A DNA stretch of 45,957 nt from Sulfurovum sp. Its GTDB lineage: Bacteria; Campylobacterota; Campylobacteria; Campylobacterales; Sulfurovaceae. This document shows positions 32,935 through 41,990 of this stretch, piece after piece; position 1 is the first letter of the stretch; each line of letters opens with the position of its first letter. The position numbers and the translations under genes were made by a program. The stretch lies in NCBI GenBank assembly GCA_016744875.1, contig JADGDL010000014.1, forward strand, positions 1 through 45,957, in the 5' to 3' direction. The notes under the pieces were generated by a model that was not told where the DNA came from, did not search any database, and saw nothing but the letters and a program-made list of their open reading frames with translations.

Positions 32935-33861
32935 ATGTCAAAACGTCCAACACTGTTACAACATTTTCGCTCTTTTGCTTATCAGAATAATATCAAAGAT
33001 TTTGATATAGCTTTAGAATATTTTACAGTATTTGGTGGTACGGGATGGGATATAGATAAATCAAAAAGTGTAGATGCACTCATCAAAGAAAAAGTATTAC
33101 GTAACTATGAACCTATCCACAACAGTATTACTCGGTATACACATGGCAATGCTTTATATCATATGTTGTTGTCTATTATAGCGTTGGGTGAGAACCATGA
33201 AGATGCAGTATTTAAAAAAGGTAGAGTAGGTAGAGACAAAGGTGAGGAGGCTATGGATTATCTGGAAATGAAAAGTCTATTAAGATTTGACACTTCAGTA
33301 GAAAAACCTTTAAAAAGTTCTGATGGAAAATCAGATAGAGTGTTCTTTGAATTGCCTTTTATGCGTTTTTGGTTTGCTACAGTTTCACCTTATTATAAGA
33401 GTATCTCTACGGGAGACTTTAGTGAATTTGAAGCTAAGTGGAGTCAACTGAGGGCTAATTTTTCCATTTTACTGAGTAATCAGTTAGTGTTGGGATTGGT
33501 AAAACAAAGTTTTGCTGCTAAATTTGCAGATGACCCCATAGTTTCCATAGGCTCATATTATGACAAACAGGTACAAATAGAGATATTAGCCATTAGGAAA
33601 TCTGGAAAGATGTTAGCAGGTGAGTGTAAATACTCTAAAACGGAAGCAAAAATAAATATGATCAATACCCTAAAAGAGAAGTGCCAAAAAGCAGAACTTA
33701 ACATAGATGATTATGTACTCTTCTCTAAAAATGGATTTTCTTCTGAAGTAGTGGACATTCAAAGTGAAGAGGTAACACTCTTATCTCAGGAGCATTTGTC
33801 TTCACTGCTGGATAATTTATCTGAAAAAGATCTATTGGTCTATAAGAACAAAAAGTACTAA
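32935..33861 (+). CDS. DUF234 protein, copy 1 (lacks the AAA ATPase domain)
   Basis: 308 residues. The N-terminal half contains helical and winged-helix-like segments (YHMLLSIIALGENHEDAVFK, then EAMDYLEMKSLLRFD, and LPFMRFWFATVSPYYKSI), as in the region that follows the ATPase in archaeal-type AAA proteins. The C-terminal half is DUF234, a PD-(D/E)XK-like fold: SIGSYYDKQVQIEILA, then GKMLAGECKYSKTEA. Here the nuclease-type residues are Glu216, Glu230 and Lys232. There is no Walker A, so the ATPase part is missing. Function unknown; nucleic-acid binding is an inference. It follows the isochorismatase-like gene and precedes its paralogue. Confidence 0.8.
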   Translation: MSKRPTLLQHFRSFAYQNNIKDFDIALEYFTVFGGTGWDIDKSKSVDALIKEKVLRNYEPIHNSITRYTHGNALYHMLLSIIALGENHEDAVFKKGRVGRDKGEEAMDYLEMKSLLRFDTSVEKPLKSSDGKSDRVFFELPFMRFWFATVSPYYKSISTGDFSEFEAKWSQLRANFSILLSNQLVLGLVKQSFAAKFADDPIVSIGSYYDKQVQIEILAIRKSGKMLAGECKYSKTEAKINMINTLKEKCQKAELNIDDYVLFSKNGFSSEVVDIQSEEVTLLSQEHLSSLLDNLSEKDLLVYKNKKY

Positions 33862-33906
33862 ACGCTGATTTAGATATAATCTCCAAAATATAATAAGGTT
33901 TCACTC

Positions 33907-34833
33907 ATGTCAAAACAACCAACGCTCCTAGAACAATTTCGCTCTTTTTGTTATCAAAACAGTATGACTGATTTTGAAAGGGCAGTTGAATACTTTGCAG
34001 TGTTTGGTGGGATGGGGTGGAGGGTAGACTCCTCTAAGTCCATAGAGCAGCTGATAGAAGAAAAAGTATTGGCAAACTATAGATATATACATGGTGATAC
34101 TACCCTCATTACTCAGAGTAATCCTGTGTATCATTCCCTTTTAAGTGCACTGGCTCTGGGAGATAGGAGAGAACATTCTGCCTTTAAAAGAGCCAACCTT
34201 AAAAGAGAAGAAGGTGAAGATGCTATTGATTTTCTTAGAGATAAAGGGCTTTTGACCTTAGATATTTCTATTGAAAAACCTGTAGATGAAAAAGATCATA
34301 ACTCTGACAAACTTTTATTTACACAACCGTTTATGCGTTTCTGGTTTTCTTCTATCTCCCCTTATTATAAAAGTATCAAAGAGGGTGACTATGTAGAGGT
34401 CAAAGAGAAGTGGAGCCATCTCAAACATGGTTTTTCTGACCTTATTTATACTCAGTTGATCATGGAAATAGTAAAAAATAGTTTCAAAGATGACGCTAAG
34501 GGTGGGTACATAGAGAGCATCGGTTCGTACTGGGATAATAATGTTGAGATAGATATCTTGGCAAAAAGAAAATCAGGAAAGATGATCGCAGGAATTTGTA
34601 AATACTCCAAGTCGAAAGCCAATAAAAGTGATCTGACAAAGCTCAAGGAGTTGTGTGCAAAAGCAGAACTTGAGATAGATACTTTTGTATTATTCTCAAA
34701 AAGTAAATTTTCCAGTGAATTAAAAAAAGAAAAAGGAGAGAAGTTAAAGCTCTTAGCTCCTCGAAACATGGCAAGTCTTATGGCTGATCTAAATAAAGAT
34801 GATTTGTTGGTACACACTAACAAAAAGTATTAG
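33907..34833 (+). CDS. DUF234 protein, copy 2 (tandem paralogue)
   Basis: 308 residues, the same length as copy 1 and co-linear along the whole protein (MSKQPTLLEQFRSFCYQN against MSKRPTLLQHFRSFAYQN). The DUF234 motif reads SIGSYWDNNVEIDILAKRK, then GKMIAGICKYSKSKA: Asp216 and Lys232 are present but position 230 is Ile where copy 1 has Glu. Both therefore retain different subsets of the nuclease-like residues. It lies 45 bases after copy 1 with its own ribosome-binding site and is probably co-transcribed. They could form a heterodimer. Function unknown. Confidence 0.8.
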   Translation: MSKQPTLLEQFRSFCYQNSMTDFERAVEYFAVFGGMGWRVDSSKSIEQLIEEKVLANYRYIHGDTTLITQSNPVYHSLLSALALGDRREHSAFKRANLKREEGEDAIDFLRDKGLLTLDISIEKPVDEKDHNSDKLLFTQPFMRFWFSSISPYYKSIKEGDYVEVKEKWSHLKHGFSDLIYTQLIMEIVKNSFKDDAKGGYIESIGSYWDNNVEIDILAKRKSGKMIAGICKYSKSKANKSDLTKLKELCAKAELEIDTFVLFSKSKFSSELKKEKGEKLKLLAPRNMASLMADLNKDDLLVHTNKKY

Positions 34834-34967
34834 TAGGTTATTTTTATCTGTATGCTCAGTAGGTAAATCGCTTATGTACATATTTTGTTATAATAAAAGA
34901 AGAAAGATAGGTAAGTGAAAGAGGTTTATTATATACACTTTTACGTACCAAATCAAAATAAGGAATA

Positions 34968-35672
34968 ATGATGAAACACTTTAAACTTTTGGCAGTACTT
35001 CTCCTAACATTTACATTGAGTATATTGAATGCCCAAACTAAACGTTATGAGGTCAAATCAGGTATTGTTGAGTATAAAATAACACATAGTGGTGACATGA
35101 TGGGTATGAAGATGCAAGGCAGTGGCGTAGCAAAAACTGCTTTTAAAGAGTGGGGGGCGATTGAAGTACATGCTGAAGAGAGCCAAACAGTGACAATGGG
35201 TATGAAAGAAGATGATAAGCAGATAACAAAGATCGAAAATGGAAAAGTTTATAATGTTGACTTCGATCAAAAAGTTATCTATGAGCAAAATATGCAAGAC
35301 ATGATAAATACTGAAGATAAAGATATGGTGTTGGCTGGTAAAGAGATGCTTGCCTCTATGGGTGGTAAGAAGATCGCTGATGAAGAGTTCATGGGATATG
35401 CTTGTGAAGTGTGGGAACTAATGAAGGTCAAAGTATGGTTACATAAAGGGGTGATGCTGAAAACCGAAGTTGATATGATGGGTATCAAAAACAAGACTGT
35501 GGCAACAAAAGTAGAGTTTGATGTTTCTGTGCCGGATGAAGCTTTACAATTACCTGACTATCCAATTAAAAAAGGTTCAAAACAAGATGGAATGATGAAT
35601 GAAATGCCTCAAATGACACCTGAGCAAATGCAGCAGATGCAAGAGATGATGAAGGGTTTTTCACAGAGGTGA
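34968..35672 (+). CDS. secreted DUF4412-like methionine-rich protein
   Basis: 234 residues with a signal peptide (HFKLLAVLLLTFTLSILNAQ), so periplasmic or exported. The mature domain is beta-rich (YEVKSGIVEYKITHSGDMMG, DFDQKVIYEQNM, EEFMGYACEVWEL) and resembles DUF4412. The C-terminus is strikingly Met/Gln-rich (MMNEMPQMTPEQMQQMQEMM), which might bind copper or act as a methionine sink; that is speculation. TATAAT at 34889-34894 is a probable -10 and AAGGA precedes the ATG. It converges with the AsmA-like gene, one base apart. Confidence 0.7.
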   Translation: MMKHFKLLAVLLLTFTLSILNAQTKRYEVKSGIVEYKITHSGDMMGMKMQGSGVAKTAFKEWGAIEVHAEESQTVTMGMKEDDKQITKIENGKVYNVDFDQKVIYEQNMQDMINTEDKDMVLAGKEMLASMGGKKIADEEFMGYACEVWELMKVKVWLHKGVMLKTEVDMMGIKNKTVATKVEFDVSVPDEALQLPDYPIKKGSKQDGMMNEMPQMTPEQMQQMQEMMKGFSQR

Positions 35673-35673
35673 G

Positions 35674-37146
35674 TTAAAACAAACGTTTAAAAAACTTTCT
35701 TATCTCTCTTTCTACCTTAGACATGACGTCTATATCTGGTATCTTAGCCGGCATAAGGCCTTTGGTATCAAAACGTATAGAAGGGTGTCTTATGGAACCA
35801 CCTATGCTTCCTGCAACGGCATATTTGTTATAGCCAAATTCAATTTTGGCTTCATGTAGATCTTTTTCACGATCAATAGAACCTTCAGCTACTTTTATAG
35901 AGGCATCATGTGAGCTAGCCATGAGTGTATAGTTAATGTTATCTCCATCAATATCAGCATCCAATGATGTTTCACCAAAGATGATCGAAGAAGGATCTTT
36001 TAAAATCATCATTTGAACACTTTTTGTTATTTGATTAGATGCAAGTTTAAACTCTTGAAGTGCAAGTTTTGTATTGCCTTTTTTATTCAAGAGGTTATAC
36101 TTCAGGTTTCCAGATGCCTCAGCATCTACAAAAGCAGGGAATCGAAACGTTTTCAACATATTCTTGACTGGCACTGCTACGATGGACGAGGTAAGGTTTT
36201 TATCAACAAGCATATAGTGTATCTCTCCACCTAAAGACTTGGTAAGACCGGTGACTTTTAATTTTTCTTTTTTCTCAACTTCACCTTTAAGTAAGATAGC
36301 GCCATCAATTTTAGTGCGTAATAATTCAGAAAGTGCTTTTAAATTCATAATATTTACGATGTATTGTGAAGAGACATGTTTTGTCTCTCTGTTAAAGCTT
36401 AGGTTTTTAAGTGTGACATTGGCAATGTTACTCTGCATATCTGCACCACCCATAATTTCAGTGTCTGTAACGTTTGCATCTACGAGTCCATCAACTTGCA
36501 TAGCCTTAGGCATAGAAACTTTATAAAGTTTTTTCATAAGTGCATCATTAAAAGTAATACCATCAAAGTTGATGACTCCATGGGCATTAAGTTCGCCGCT
36601 TACAAGGGTAGGGATGGTAACATTTGCATCTACTTTACCTTTTGCAATAGCTGGCTGTTTTGTGAGTGCTAATATATCAGAGATATCCATGTCTTTGAAC
36701 TGAACAGATACTTCTTTTGCATTTCCATCTAAGACACGTAGATAGTAATTGAGTGGTGCTTCAAAGGTATTTCCTTTACCATTTAGGTAGATGTCATCAG
36801 GTACACCTTTGAACTCTCCATTGATGTTTGCTTGTTTAAAGTTTACATCGTCGTAAACAAAATTATTTGCGTAGATAGTGTAAGTACCATCAAAGCTTAG
36901 ACCTAAAAGGTTAAATACACTTTCAACATCTATAGTGAGCACTTTGTTAACGACAATTTTAAACTCAGTATTGTTATACCGTAGTTTAAAAAGCTCAACA
37001 TCAACAGGTAAACCAACTTGTTTTTCAAGTTCTGATTTTATGAACGGTTTAATGAAATTATTACCTTGCTGTGTAAACAAAATTCCAGAAAGTGTGATGA
37101 CAAGCAAAAGAAATGATATTAGGATTATTTTTAAGTATTTATTCAT
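35674..37146 (-). CDS. AsmA/TamB-like envelope protein
   Basis: 490 residues from ATG 37146. A short cytoplasmic start and one membrane helix (YLKIILISFLLLVITLSGILF) anchor a large periplasmic beta-rich domain with repeated strands (GKVDANVTIPTLVSGELNAHGVINFDG; GGADMQSNIANVTLKNLSF; LDADIDGDNINYTLMASSHD), ending in a helix (MSKVEREIRKFFKRLF). This organisation matches AsmA-like proteins, which carry phospholipid between membranes. A TATAAT box lies seven bases upstream of the ATG with no ribosome-binding site, so the message may be leaderless. It is divergent from a small membrane gene. Confidence 0.65.
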   Translation of the reverse strand: MNKYLKIILISFLLLVITLSGILFTQQGNNFIKPFIKSELEKQVGLPVDVELFKLRYNNTEFKIVVNKVLTIDVESVFNLLGLSFDGTYTIYANNFVYDDVNFKQANINGEFKGVPDDIYLNGKGNTFEAPLNYYLRVLDGNAKEVSVQFKDMDISDILALTKQPAIAKGKVDANVTIPTLVSGELNAHGVINFDGITFNDALMKKLYKVSMPKAMQVDGLVDANVTDTEIMGGADMQSNIANVTLKNLSFNRETKHVSSQYIVNIMNLKALSELLRTKIDGAILLKGEVEKKEKLKVTGLTKSLGGEIHYMLVDKNLTSSIVAVPVKNMLKTFRFPAFVDAEASGNLKYNLLNKKGNTKLALQEFKLASNQITKSVQMMILKDPSSIIFGETSLDADIDGDNINYTLMASSHDASIKVAEGSIDREKDLHEAKIEFGYNKYAVAGSIGGSIRHPSIRFDTKGLMPAKIPDIDVMSKVEREIRKFFKRLF

Positions 37147-37200
37147 GAGTAGCATTATACTATATTATAATAATTATTTTATAGGACAGTAAGGAAAAAG

Positions 37201-37503
37201 ATGCTTGTACGAAGTGGTAAAATACAGTTTTTATTTTGGGCAGCTTTCTTCTCAGTAATGCTTTACTTATGGATAGTTGCTGTAGGCTTACAGACCTTTG
37301 TCTTACCCGATGATAGACCGATAGAATTACCCGCAGATGTTATTGGTTTGATGTTTGTACTTTATGGACTTTTGGCTGTCAGTGTACTTGCAGGAACCAT
37401 TATCTCAACAATGATCAATAATACATTTTATACGAAGTTTTTTGGCGTGATGATGATGGTAGGATTGGCAACGTTATTGATTACGAAGAGTATGTTTGGT
37501 TAA
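37201..37503 (+). CDS. small three-helix membrane protein
   Basis: 100 residues with three predicted membrane helices (FLFWAAFFSVMLYLWIVAVGL; VIGLMFVLYGLLAVSVLAGTI; FFGVMMMVGLATLLI). AAGGAAA precedes the ATG. No family is recognised and no conserved polar residue suggests transport. It is divergent from the AsmA-like gene across 54 bases and converges with the LRR gene. Confidence 0.6.
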   Translation: MLVRSGKIQFLFWAAFFSVMLYLWIVAVGLQTFVLPDDRPIELPADVIGLMFVLYGLLAVSVLAGTIISTMINNTFYTKFFGVMMMVGLATLLITKSMFG

Positions 37504-37515
37504 TTGAATGCTCAT

Positions 37516-38064
37516 TTAATAGACATAATGCGCCAGTTTTTTTAAAGTATGACCTACTTTTTTTGCTATATCATCATCTATAGGATTATTTTTCAATGAA
37601 AGCCATATGAGTGTCTCTATGTTTGTAATGGGCTTGATATCCTCGATGTGATTATCTGCCAGGTCTAAGTATACTAGGCCAGAGAGGGAAGAGAGACTGT
37701 TGATCTCTTTTATATCATTATGATGGGCTTCTAACTTTTTGAGCTTAGGCAACTCTTTAACAACCTCGATGTTAGAGATATGGTTTTCATTCATGAAGAT
37801 AAACTTGAGTTTTGTATGTTCCTTGAGGATGTCAATGTTAGTAATTTTATTATCTGAGAATGCTAACTTATGTAAATTTTTGAGTGTAGCTATGGGTTCT
37901 ATGTCAGTGAGTTGATTATGGGAGAGTGAGAGTGCTTCCAACCAATAGAGTTGGCCGATAGATTCAGGAATGGTCTGTAGGTGTAAATGACTGAGATCTA
38001 AGTAGGGGAGTCTTAAGGATTTACATTGTGCAATTTTTTCTTCTGTTCTCTTTTGGTCATCCAT
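37516..38064 (-). CDS. leucine-rich-repeat protein, SDS22 type
   Basis: 182 residues made almost entirely of about six 22-residue leucine-rich repeats (WLEALSLSHNQLTDIEPI; NLHKLAFSDNKITNIDIL; LKFIFMNENHISNIEVV; KLEAHHNDIKEINSL; LVYLDLADNHIEDIKPI; LIWLSLKNNPIDDDI). There is no signal peptide, so it is cytoplasmic and probably a protein-binding scaffold. AGGAGAG lies before the ATG. Internalin-like secretion signals are absent. Partner unknown. Confidence 0.8.
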   Translation of the reverse strand: MDDQKRTEEKIAQCKSLRLPYLDLSHLHLQTIPESIGQLYWLEALSLSHNQLTDIEPIATLKNLHKLAFSDNKITNIDILKEHTKLKFIFMNENHISNIEVVKELPKLKKLEAHHNDIKEINSLSSLSGLVYLDLADNHIEDIKPITNIETLIWLSLKNNPIDDDIAKKVGHTLKKLAHYVY

Positions 38065-38128
38065 AGTATTCTCTCCTAAGTATTAGAAACATCATAACAT
38101 AAATCGTTAGAGTAAGAACTATACTTAA

Positions 38129-38272
38129 CTAGTACCCTTGCATTTCACCTTCAAGATATACAAGAGACTCTTTAAGTGCTTCTATAACACTAACTTTGTT
38201 GTCTTGCAGTTTTTCTAATGATAACACCCGTAATTTTTCAAGATAAAGATCTAATAACGCTTCATGATTCAT
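38129..38272 (-). CDS. 47-residue acidic helical peptide
   Basis: ATG 38272 to TAG 38129 encodes MNHEALLDLYLEKL and onward, ending in VYLEGEMQGY. It is Leu/Glu-rich, likely a helical hairpin. AAGGGAT about seven bases before the ATG is a good ribosome-binding site. It is on the same strand as the LRR gene and 64 bases upstream of it, so they may be one unit. No family is recognised. Confidence 0.55.
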   Translation of the reverse strand: MNHEALLDLYLEKLRVLSLEKLQDNKVSVIEALKESLVYLEGEMQGY

Positions 38273-38363
38273 AGTTATCCCTTTGTTTTTATAGGGGTAT
38301 TGTACAAAAATAAACTGTATACTCTAATATGAAAGTCTATAGTTTAATTTTAGGAATTTAGAA

Positions 38364-39635
38364 ATGCGTTTTGGTTTTTTAGTGAGTGTATTGATCATAG
38401 TATTTGTTGTTTGGCAAGTGATAAAGATAAATGCAAATGTTACGAACAAAGAAGTGATAGTAAGACAAGTGTTGCCAATGGACAGATCTTATGAAAAGGT
38501 TGAAGCAGCTTCTTATATAAATCGTATAAGAGAAGCAATGTCCATGCAGCAGCTTCAGGAAAATAAGCGTTTACAAATAGCTGCTCAGGCACATGCAGAC
38601 TATCTTGTGTTAAATGATGCGTTATCTCATTACGAAGTTGAAGGACATAAAGGTTTTGTGGGGGTTAACGCAGTTGAACGTGCTATGAGAACTGGATACA
38701 ATTCTTCACATGTTATAGAAAACCTATCCACGAAAAATGAGAATGCACATCGTTCTGTCAATGGACTTTTTTCGGCTATTTATCATCGATTTTCTTTTTT
38801 AGATCTTGGTATAGATGAAATTGGGGTGGGCATTCAACAAGACAAGAAGCATACAGCTAAAAGTGCATTTGTTTACAATATGGGAAATAGTGACCTAAAC
38901 AGACTTTGTACACAAGAAAGTTATAAAGGAACAGGGAAATACGTTTATAATATTTGTAGAAACAAAGCACATCGCATTCAAGAAAAGGCATTCCAGACTG
39001 CATTGAATTCTGTAAAACAGTATAACCCCAAGATCATCTTTTATCCTTACTCTGGACAAAAAGAAGTACCACCAGCCTTTTATGAAGAAGTACCTGATCC
39101 TCTCCCTGAACATGAAGTAAGTGGTTTTCCTGTGAGTATAGAATTTAATGACTATTATTTTGAAGATGTAACATTGAACTCTTTTAAACTCTACAAAGAG
39201 ACCGGGGAAGAAGTGACAGAAGTTCAGTTGATGGATAGCCATTCTGATCCGAACCGTTCTTTTACAAAACATCAGTATGCACTTTTTCCGCTCAAACGAC
39301 TTGCTTACGATACTAAATACCGTGTTGAAGTGGTATACACATTAAAAGGAAAAGAAGAAAAAGCAATTTGGAGATTCAAAACGGAAACACCTCAGGAGGT
39401 ACTACACATTGTGACAGGAAGAGAGGAAAATTTACGTATAAAACATGGTGAAAGTTATATGATCTATTTTCAGCCCTTAGATGAACATGAATTGATGAGC
39501 AGTATGCAGTTTCCAAGTGATGTTTATATCGAGTTTTTAGATAATCATACGATTAAGATGACTATAATGGCAGATGATCTTGATTCATTTGACGTTGTCA
39601 GTGACACAAGGATCTTGCATGTTGAGGTTGAGTAA
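38364..39635 (+). CDS. CAP-domain (SCP/PR1-like) envelope protein
   Basis: 423 residues. An N-terminal signal anchor (FGFLVSVLIIVFVVWQVIKI) is followed by a CAP domain (about 50-180): YINRIREAMSMQQLQENKRLQIAAQAHADYLV, then LSHYEVEGHKGFVGVNAVERAMRTGY, HVIENLSTKNE and FSFLDLGIDEIGVG. The histidines of the CAP cavity (HADYL, SHYE, YHRF) are present. The C-terminal part (about 245-420) is beta-rich, with Ig-like character (GFPVSIEFNDYYFEDVTLNSFKLYK). Predicted periplasmic. Role unknown. AGGA eight bases upstream. Confidence 0.8.
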   Translation: MRFGFLVSVLIIVFVVWQVIKINANVTNKEVIVRQVLPMDRSYEKVEAASYINRIREAMSMQQLQENKRLQIAAQAHADYLVLNDALSHYEVEGHKGFVGVNAVERAMRTGYNSSHVIENLSTKNENAHRSVNGLFSAIYHRFSFLDLGIDEIGVGIQQDKKHTAKSAFVYNMGNSDLNRLCTQESYKGTGKYVYNICRNKAHRIQEKAFQTALNSVKQYNPKIIFYPYSGQKEVPPAFYEEVPDPLPEHEVSGFPVSIEFNDYYFEDVTLNSFKLYKETGEEVTEVQLMDSHSDPNRSFTKHQYALFPLKRLAYDTKYRVEVVYTLKGKEEKAIWRFKTETPQEVLHIVTGREENLRIKHGESYMIYFQPLDEHELMSSMQFPSDVYIEFLDNHTIKMTIMADDLDSFDVVSDTRILHVEVE

Positions 39636-39693
39636 GTTCACAGCTATTATAGAGAATAGGTTATAATCATTTATCAAATAACAAAGAGTGAAT

Positions 39694-40374
39694 ATGGAAC
39701 AAGAAAATAAACAATTACAAAAGATACCGGAGTATGATTTTGATATTATCGAGATCATTAAAGTAGGGTTTAACAGTATAAATGGTGTCAAAGGTACCTT
39801 TTTAGCAGCGTTTCTCATCTATGTGTCTATAGCAATTGCTGCACAGATCATTTTGGGAATCTTTTTCCCTTCCCCACCAGCACCAGCAGAACCAAACTAT
39901 CTCAATCAGCAAATAGTCACTATATTGAGTTATCCTGTGCTCATGCCGATGATCGCAGGTATTATCATGCTTGCAATTAAGTACTCAAGAGATGAAAGTA
40001 TAGAGTTAAAATCCATTTTTAATTATTATCACTTAACAGGTAAACTCTCATTGGCAGCTATCATGATCTATATCATGACTATTATAGGTTTTATATTACT
40101 GATACTTCCGGGAATCTACCTAAGTATCGCATATATCTTCACTTTACCACTCATCGTTGATAAAGGTATGGATGTATGGGAAGCCATGGAACTTTCAAGA
40201 AAAACAGTGACTAAACACTGGTTTAAAGTATTTGGATTGATGTTTATACTAAGTGTTGCCATGGTACTAGGCACACTTGCCTTTGGTGTAGGACTTATCT
40301 GGGCGGTACCATTAATGTTCGTTACAGTGTATGGACTGCTATATCCACTCATATTTGATGAAATGGAGGGTTGA
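39694..40374 (+). CDS. polytopic membrane protein, DUF975-like
   Basis: 226 residues from ATG 39694 with AAAGAG upstream (GTG 39688 is too close to it). About six membrane helices (FLAAFLIYVSIAIAAQIILGIF; VLMPMIAGIIMLAIKY; LAAIMIYIMTIIGFILLILPG; AYIFTLPLIVD; VFGLMFILSVAMVLGTLAFG; WAVPLMFVTVYGLLYP). The block ILPGIYLSIAYIFTLPLIVDKGMDVWEAMELSRK is the conserved DUF975-type motif. Function unknown. It ends at the base before the metF stop codon on the opposite strand. Confidence 0.7.
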   Translation: MEQENKQLQKIPEYDFDIIEIIKVGFNSINGVKGTFLAAFLIYVSIAIAAQIILGIFFPSPPAPAEPNYLNQQIVTILSYPVLMPMIAGIIMLAIKYSRDESIELKSIFNYYHLTGKLSLAAIMIYIMTIIGFILLILPGIYLSIAYIFTLPLIVDKGMDVWEAMELSRKTVTKHWFKVFGLMFILSVAMVLGTLAFGVGLIWAVPLMFVTVYGLLYPLIFDEMEG

Positions 40375-41292
40375 TTATCCTATCAACTCTGAACAGAGAT
40401 CAAATCGGTTATGTGTCATGAGGTGCACTTTCCCATGTACTTCCATCATGTCATCAAAGATACGTTTAGACAGAGCGAATCCTACTTCCTGTTCTTTATC
40501 CTCACCATCCATTGCTGCCAGATTCATCTCATCTATAATGTCTTTGGGTACTGAGATACCTGGGACTTTGTCGTCTATGAAGTTAGCTGTTTTTGCCCGT
40601 ACTATAGGGAATTGACCTAAGACAAGGTGTGCTTCTTTTGCAGTATCTCGGATACTAACTTCCTTCGCTTCTTCAAAGAGCGCCAATAATTCTTTGGCAT
40701 TTTCCACACCATATACTGGTTGTGTGATAATGGCTCTTGCTCCGTAATTTAACTTTTTTATCATACGTTTTTTAAGTGAGTTCATGTCTTTTGCAGTAGC
40801 ATTGCTTACAGCAAAAGGGTAGATCGGCTTTGGAGTAGGTTTAAGTGCTTTATTGCTGTAGTCTACACCTTTGTTTAAGTGGTGAATGATACTTAAAAGC
40901 AAGGTAGAGTCACGTTCTAAGACACCCTTAACATCTGGTTGGTCTGAAAACTTTGCGGGATCACCTGTAAGTGCCAATATACATCTTAAGTCAAAATCAT
41001 TTGCACCAAGAAGGGTAGATTGTAAAGAGAGCTTGTTTTTGTCCCTCATACTCATAGTAGCAAGTACAGGTATACCAAACTCTTGTTGGATCTTTATAGC
41101 TGAAAGAACACCGGACATTTTAAGTTTGGCCAGTGGGTTGTCAGTACATGAGAAACCTGTTACTTTATCTTGTAAATTGTGTTTTTTGATCTCAGCGATA
41201 AGACCATCAATTGATGCACCGTGTGGCGGGTTTACTTCTACGGTGATAAACTCTTTTTCAAGGCAAAGGACGTCACAAAACTTTTCAAACAT
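40375..41292 (-). CDS. metF: methylenetetrahydrofolate reductase
   Basis: 305 residues, the Campylobacterota-type MetF. It reduces 5,10-methylene- to 5-methyl-tetrahydrofolate for methionine synthesis. A TIM barrel with FITVEVNPPHGASIDGL (substrate/flavin region), GFSCTDNPLAKLKMS, CILALTGDPAKFSD, GARAIITQPVYGVENAKELL and GQFPIVRAKTANFIDDKVPGISVP. It converges with the DUF975-like gene and is divergent from serB across 65 bases, where both promoters lie. Confidence 0.9.
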   Translation of the reverse strand: MFEKFCDVLCLEKEFITVEVNPPHGASIDGLIAEIKKHNLQDKVTGFSCTDNPLAKLKMSGVLSAIKIQQEFGIPVLATMSMRDKNKLSLQSTLLGANDFDLRCILALTGDPAKFSDQPDVKGVLERDSTLLLSIIHHLNKGVDYSNKALKPTPKPIYPFAVSNATAKDMNSLKKRMIKKLNYGARAIITQPVYGVENAKELLALFEEAKEVSIRDTAKEAHLVLGQFPIVRAKTANFIDDKVPGISVPKDIIDEMNLAAMDGEDKEQEVGFALSKRIFDDMMEVHGKVHLMTHNRFDLCSELIG

Positions 41293-41320
41293 ATTAATTA
41301 CTCTTTTCTTTATTTATTGC

Positions 41321-41326
41321 TATAAT
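41321..41326 (+). promoter_or_regulatory. extended -10 promoter for serB
   Basis: TGC-TATAAT (41318-41326) lies 32 bases before the ATG at 41358. The metF and serB promoters must overlap here, because the whole gap is 65 bases. Confidence 0.55.
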
Positions 41327-41357
41327 TCTATCAAAATAATGCATAGAGGTATATGTG

Positions 41358-41990
41358 ATGTCTAAATTGGCTGTATTTGATTTTGATTCGACTTTGATGG
41401 ATGGTGAGACCATTGACTTTTTAGCGGAACCGCTTGGACTAGAAGAGCAGGTAGCCTCTATTACGGAACGTGCTATGGCAGGAGAATTGGACTTTTTCAA
41501 ATCTTTAGTCGCGAGAGTAGCACTCATAGAAGGGCTTGAAGAAGAGAGAGTGAATGCTATCTGTTCTGAACTGCCTATGATGCCTGGTGCAACTGAAGTT
41601 GTAGCTGGACTAAAGGAGCGTGGATACACGGTAGTATGTTTCTCTGGGGGCTTTAGAAATGCTACTAAGCCTGCTTGTGAGAAACTGGGTATCGATGCAG
41701 ATTTCTCAAACTTTTTACATTCAGAGAGAGGTATTCTTACTGGACAAGTAGGAGGAGAGATGATGTACTCTGATGCCAAAGGTGATATGATCGTTCGTCT
41801 CCAATCACTACTGGGAGTAGACCGTAAAGATACTTTGGTAGTAGGGGATGGGGCAAATGATCTCAGTATGTTTGCTTTTGCAGATACACGTGTAGCCTTT
41901 CGTGCAAAGCCCGTATTGAAAAAAGCTGCGACCCATTGTGTTGATGTTAAAGATCTACGTGAGATACTTAAAGTAGTAGACACACTCTAA
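41358..41990 (+). CDS. serB: phosphoserine phosphatase SerB (HAD subfamily IB)
   Basis: 210 residues, the last step of serine synthesis. HAD motifs: LAVFDFDSTLMDGETIDFLA (motif I, nucleophile Asp), VVCFSGGFRNATKPACEKLG (motif II Ser with the FSGGF signature), KGDMIVRLQSLLG (motif III Lys) and VVGDGANDLSMFAFA (motif IV). ATG 41358 has GAGGT seven bases upstream and is preferred to the GTG at 41355. Its TAA overlaps the next ATG by one base, so the ABC exporter is translationally coupled. Confidence 0.93.
   Translation: MSKLAVFDFDSTLMDGETIDFLAEPLGLEEQVASITERAMAGELDFFKSLVARVALIEGLEEERVNAICSELPMMPGATEVVAGLKERGYTVVCFSGGFRNATKPACEKLGIDADFSNFLHSERGILTGQVGGEMMYSDAKGDMIVRLQSLLGVDRKDTLVVGDGANDLSMFAFADTRVAFRAKPVLKKAATHCVDVKDLREILKVVDTL

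Noticed and set aside
32935..34833. Tandem DUF234 proteins as archaeal-type AAA ATPases
   Set aside because: No Walker A or Walker B motif exists in either protein; only the domains that follow the ATPase are present.
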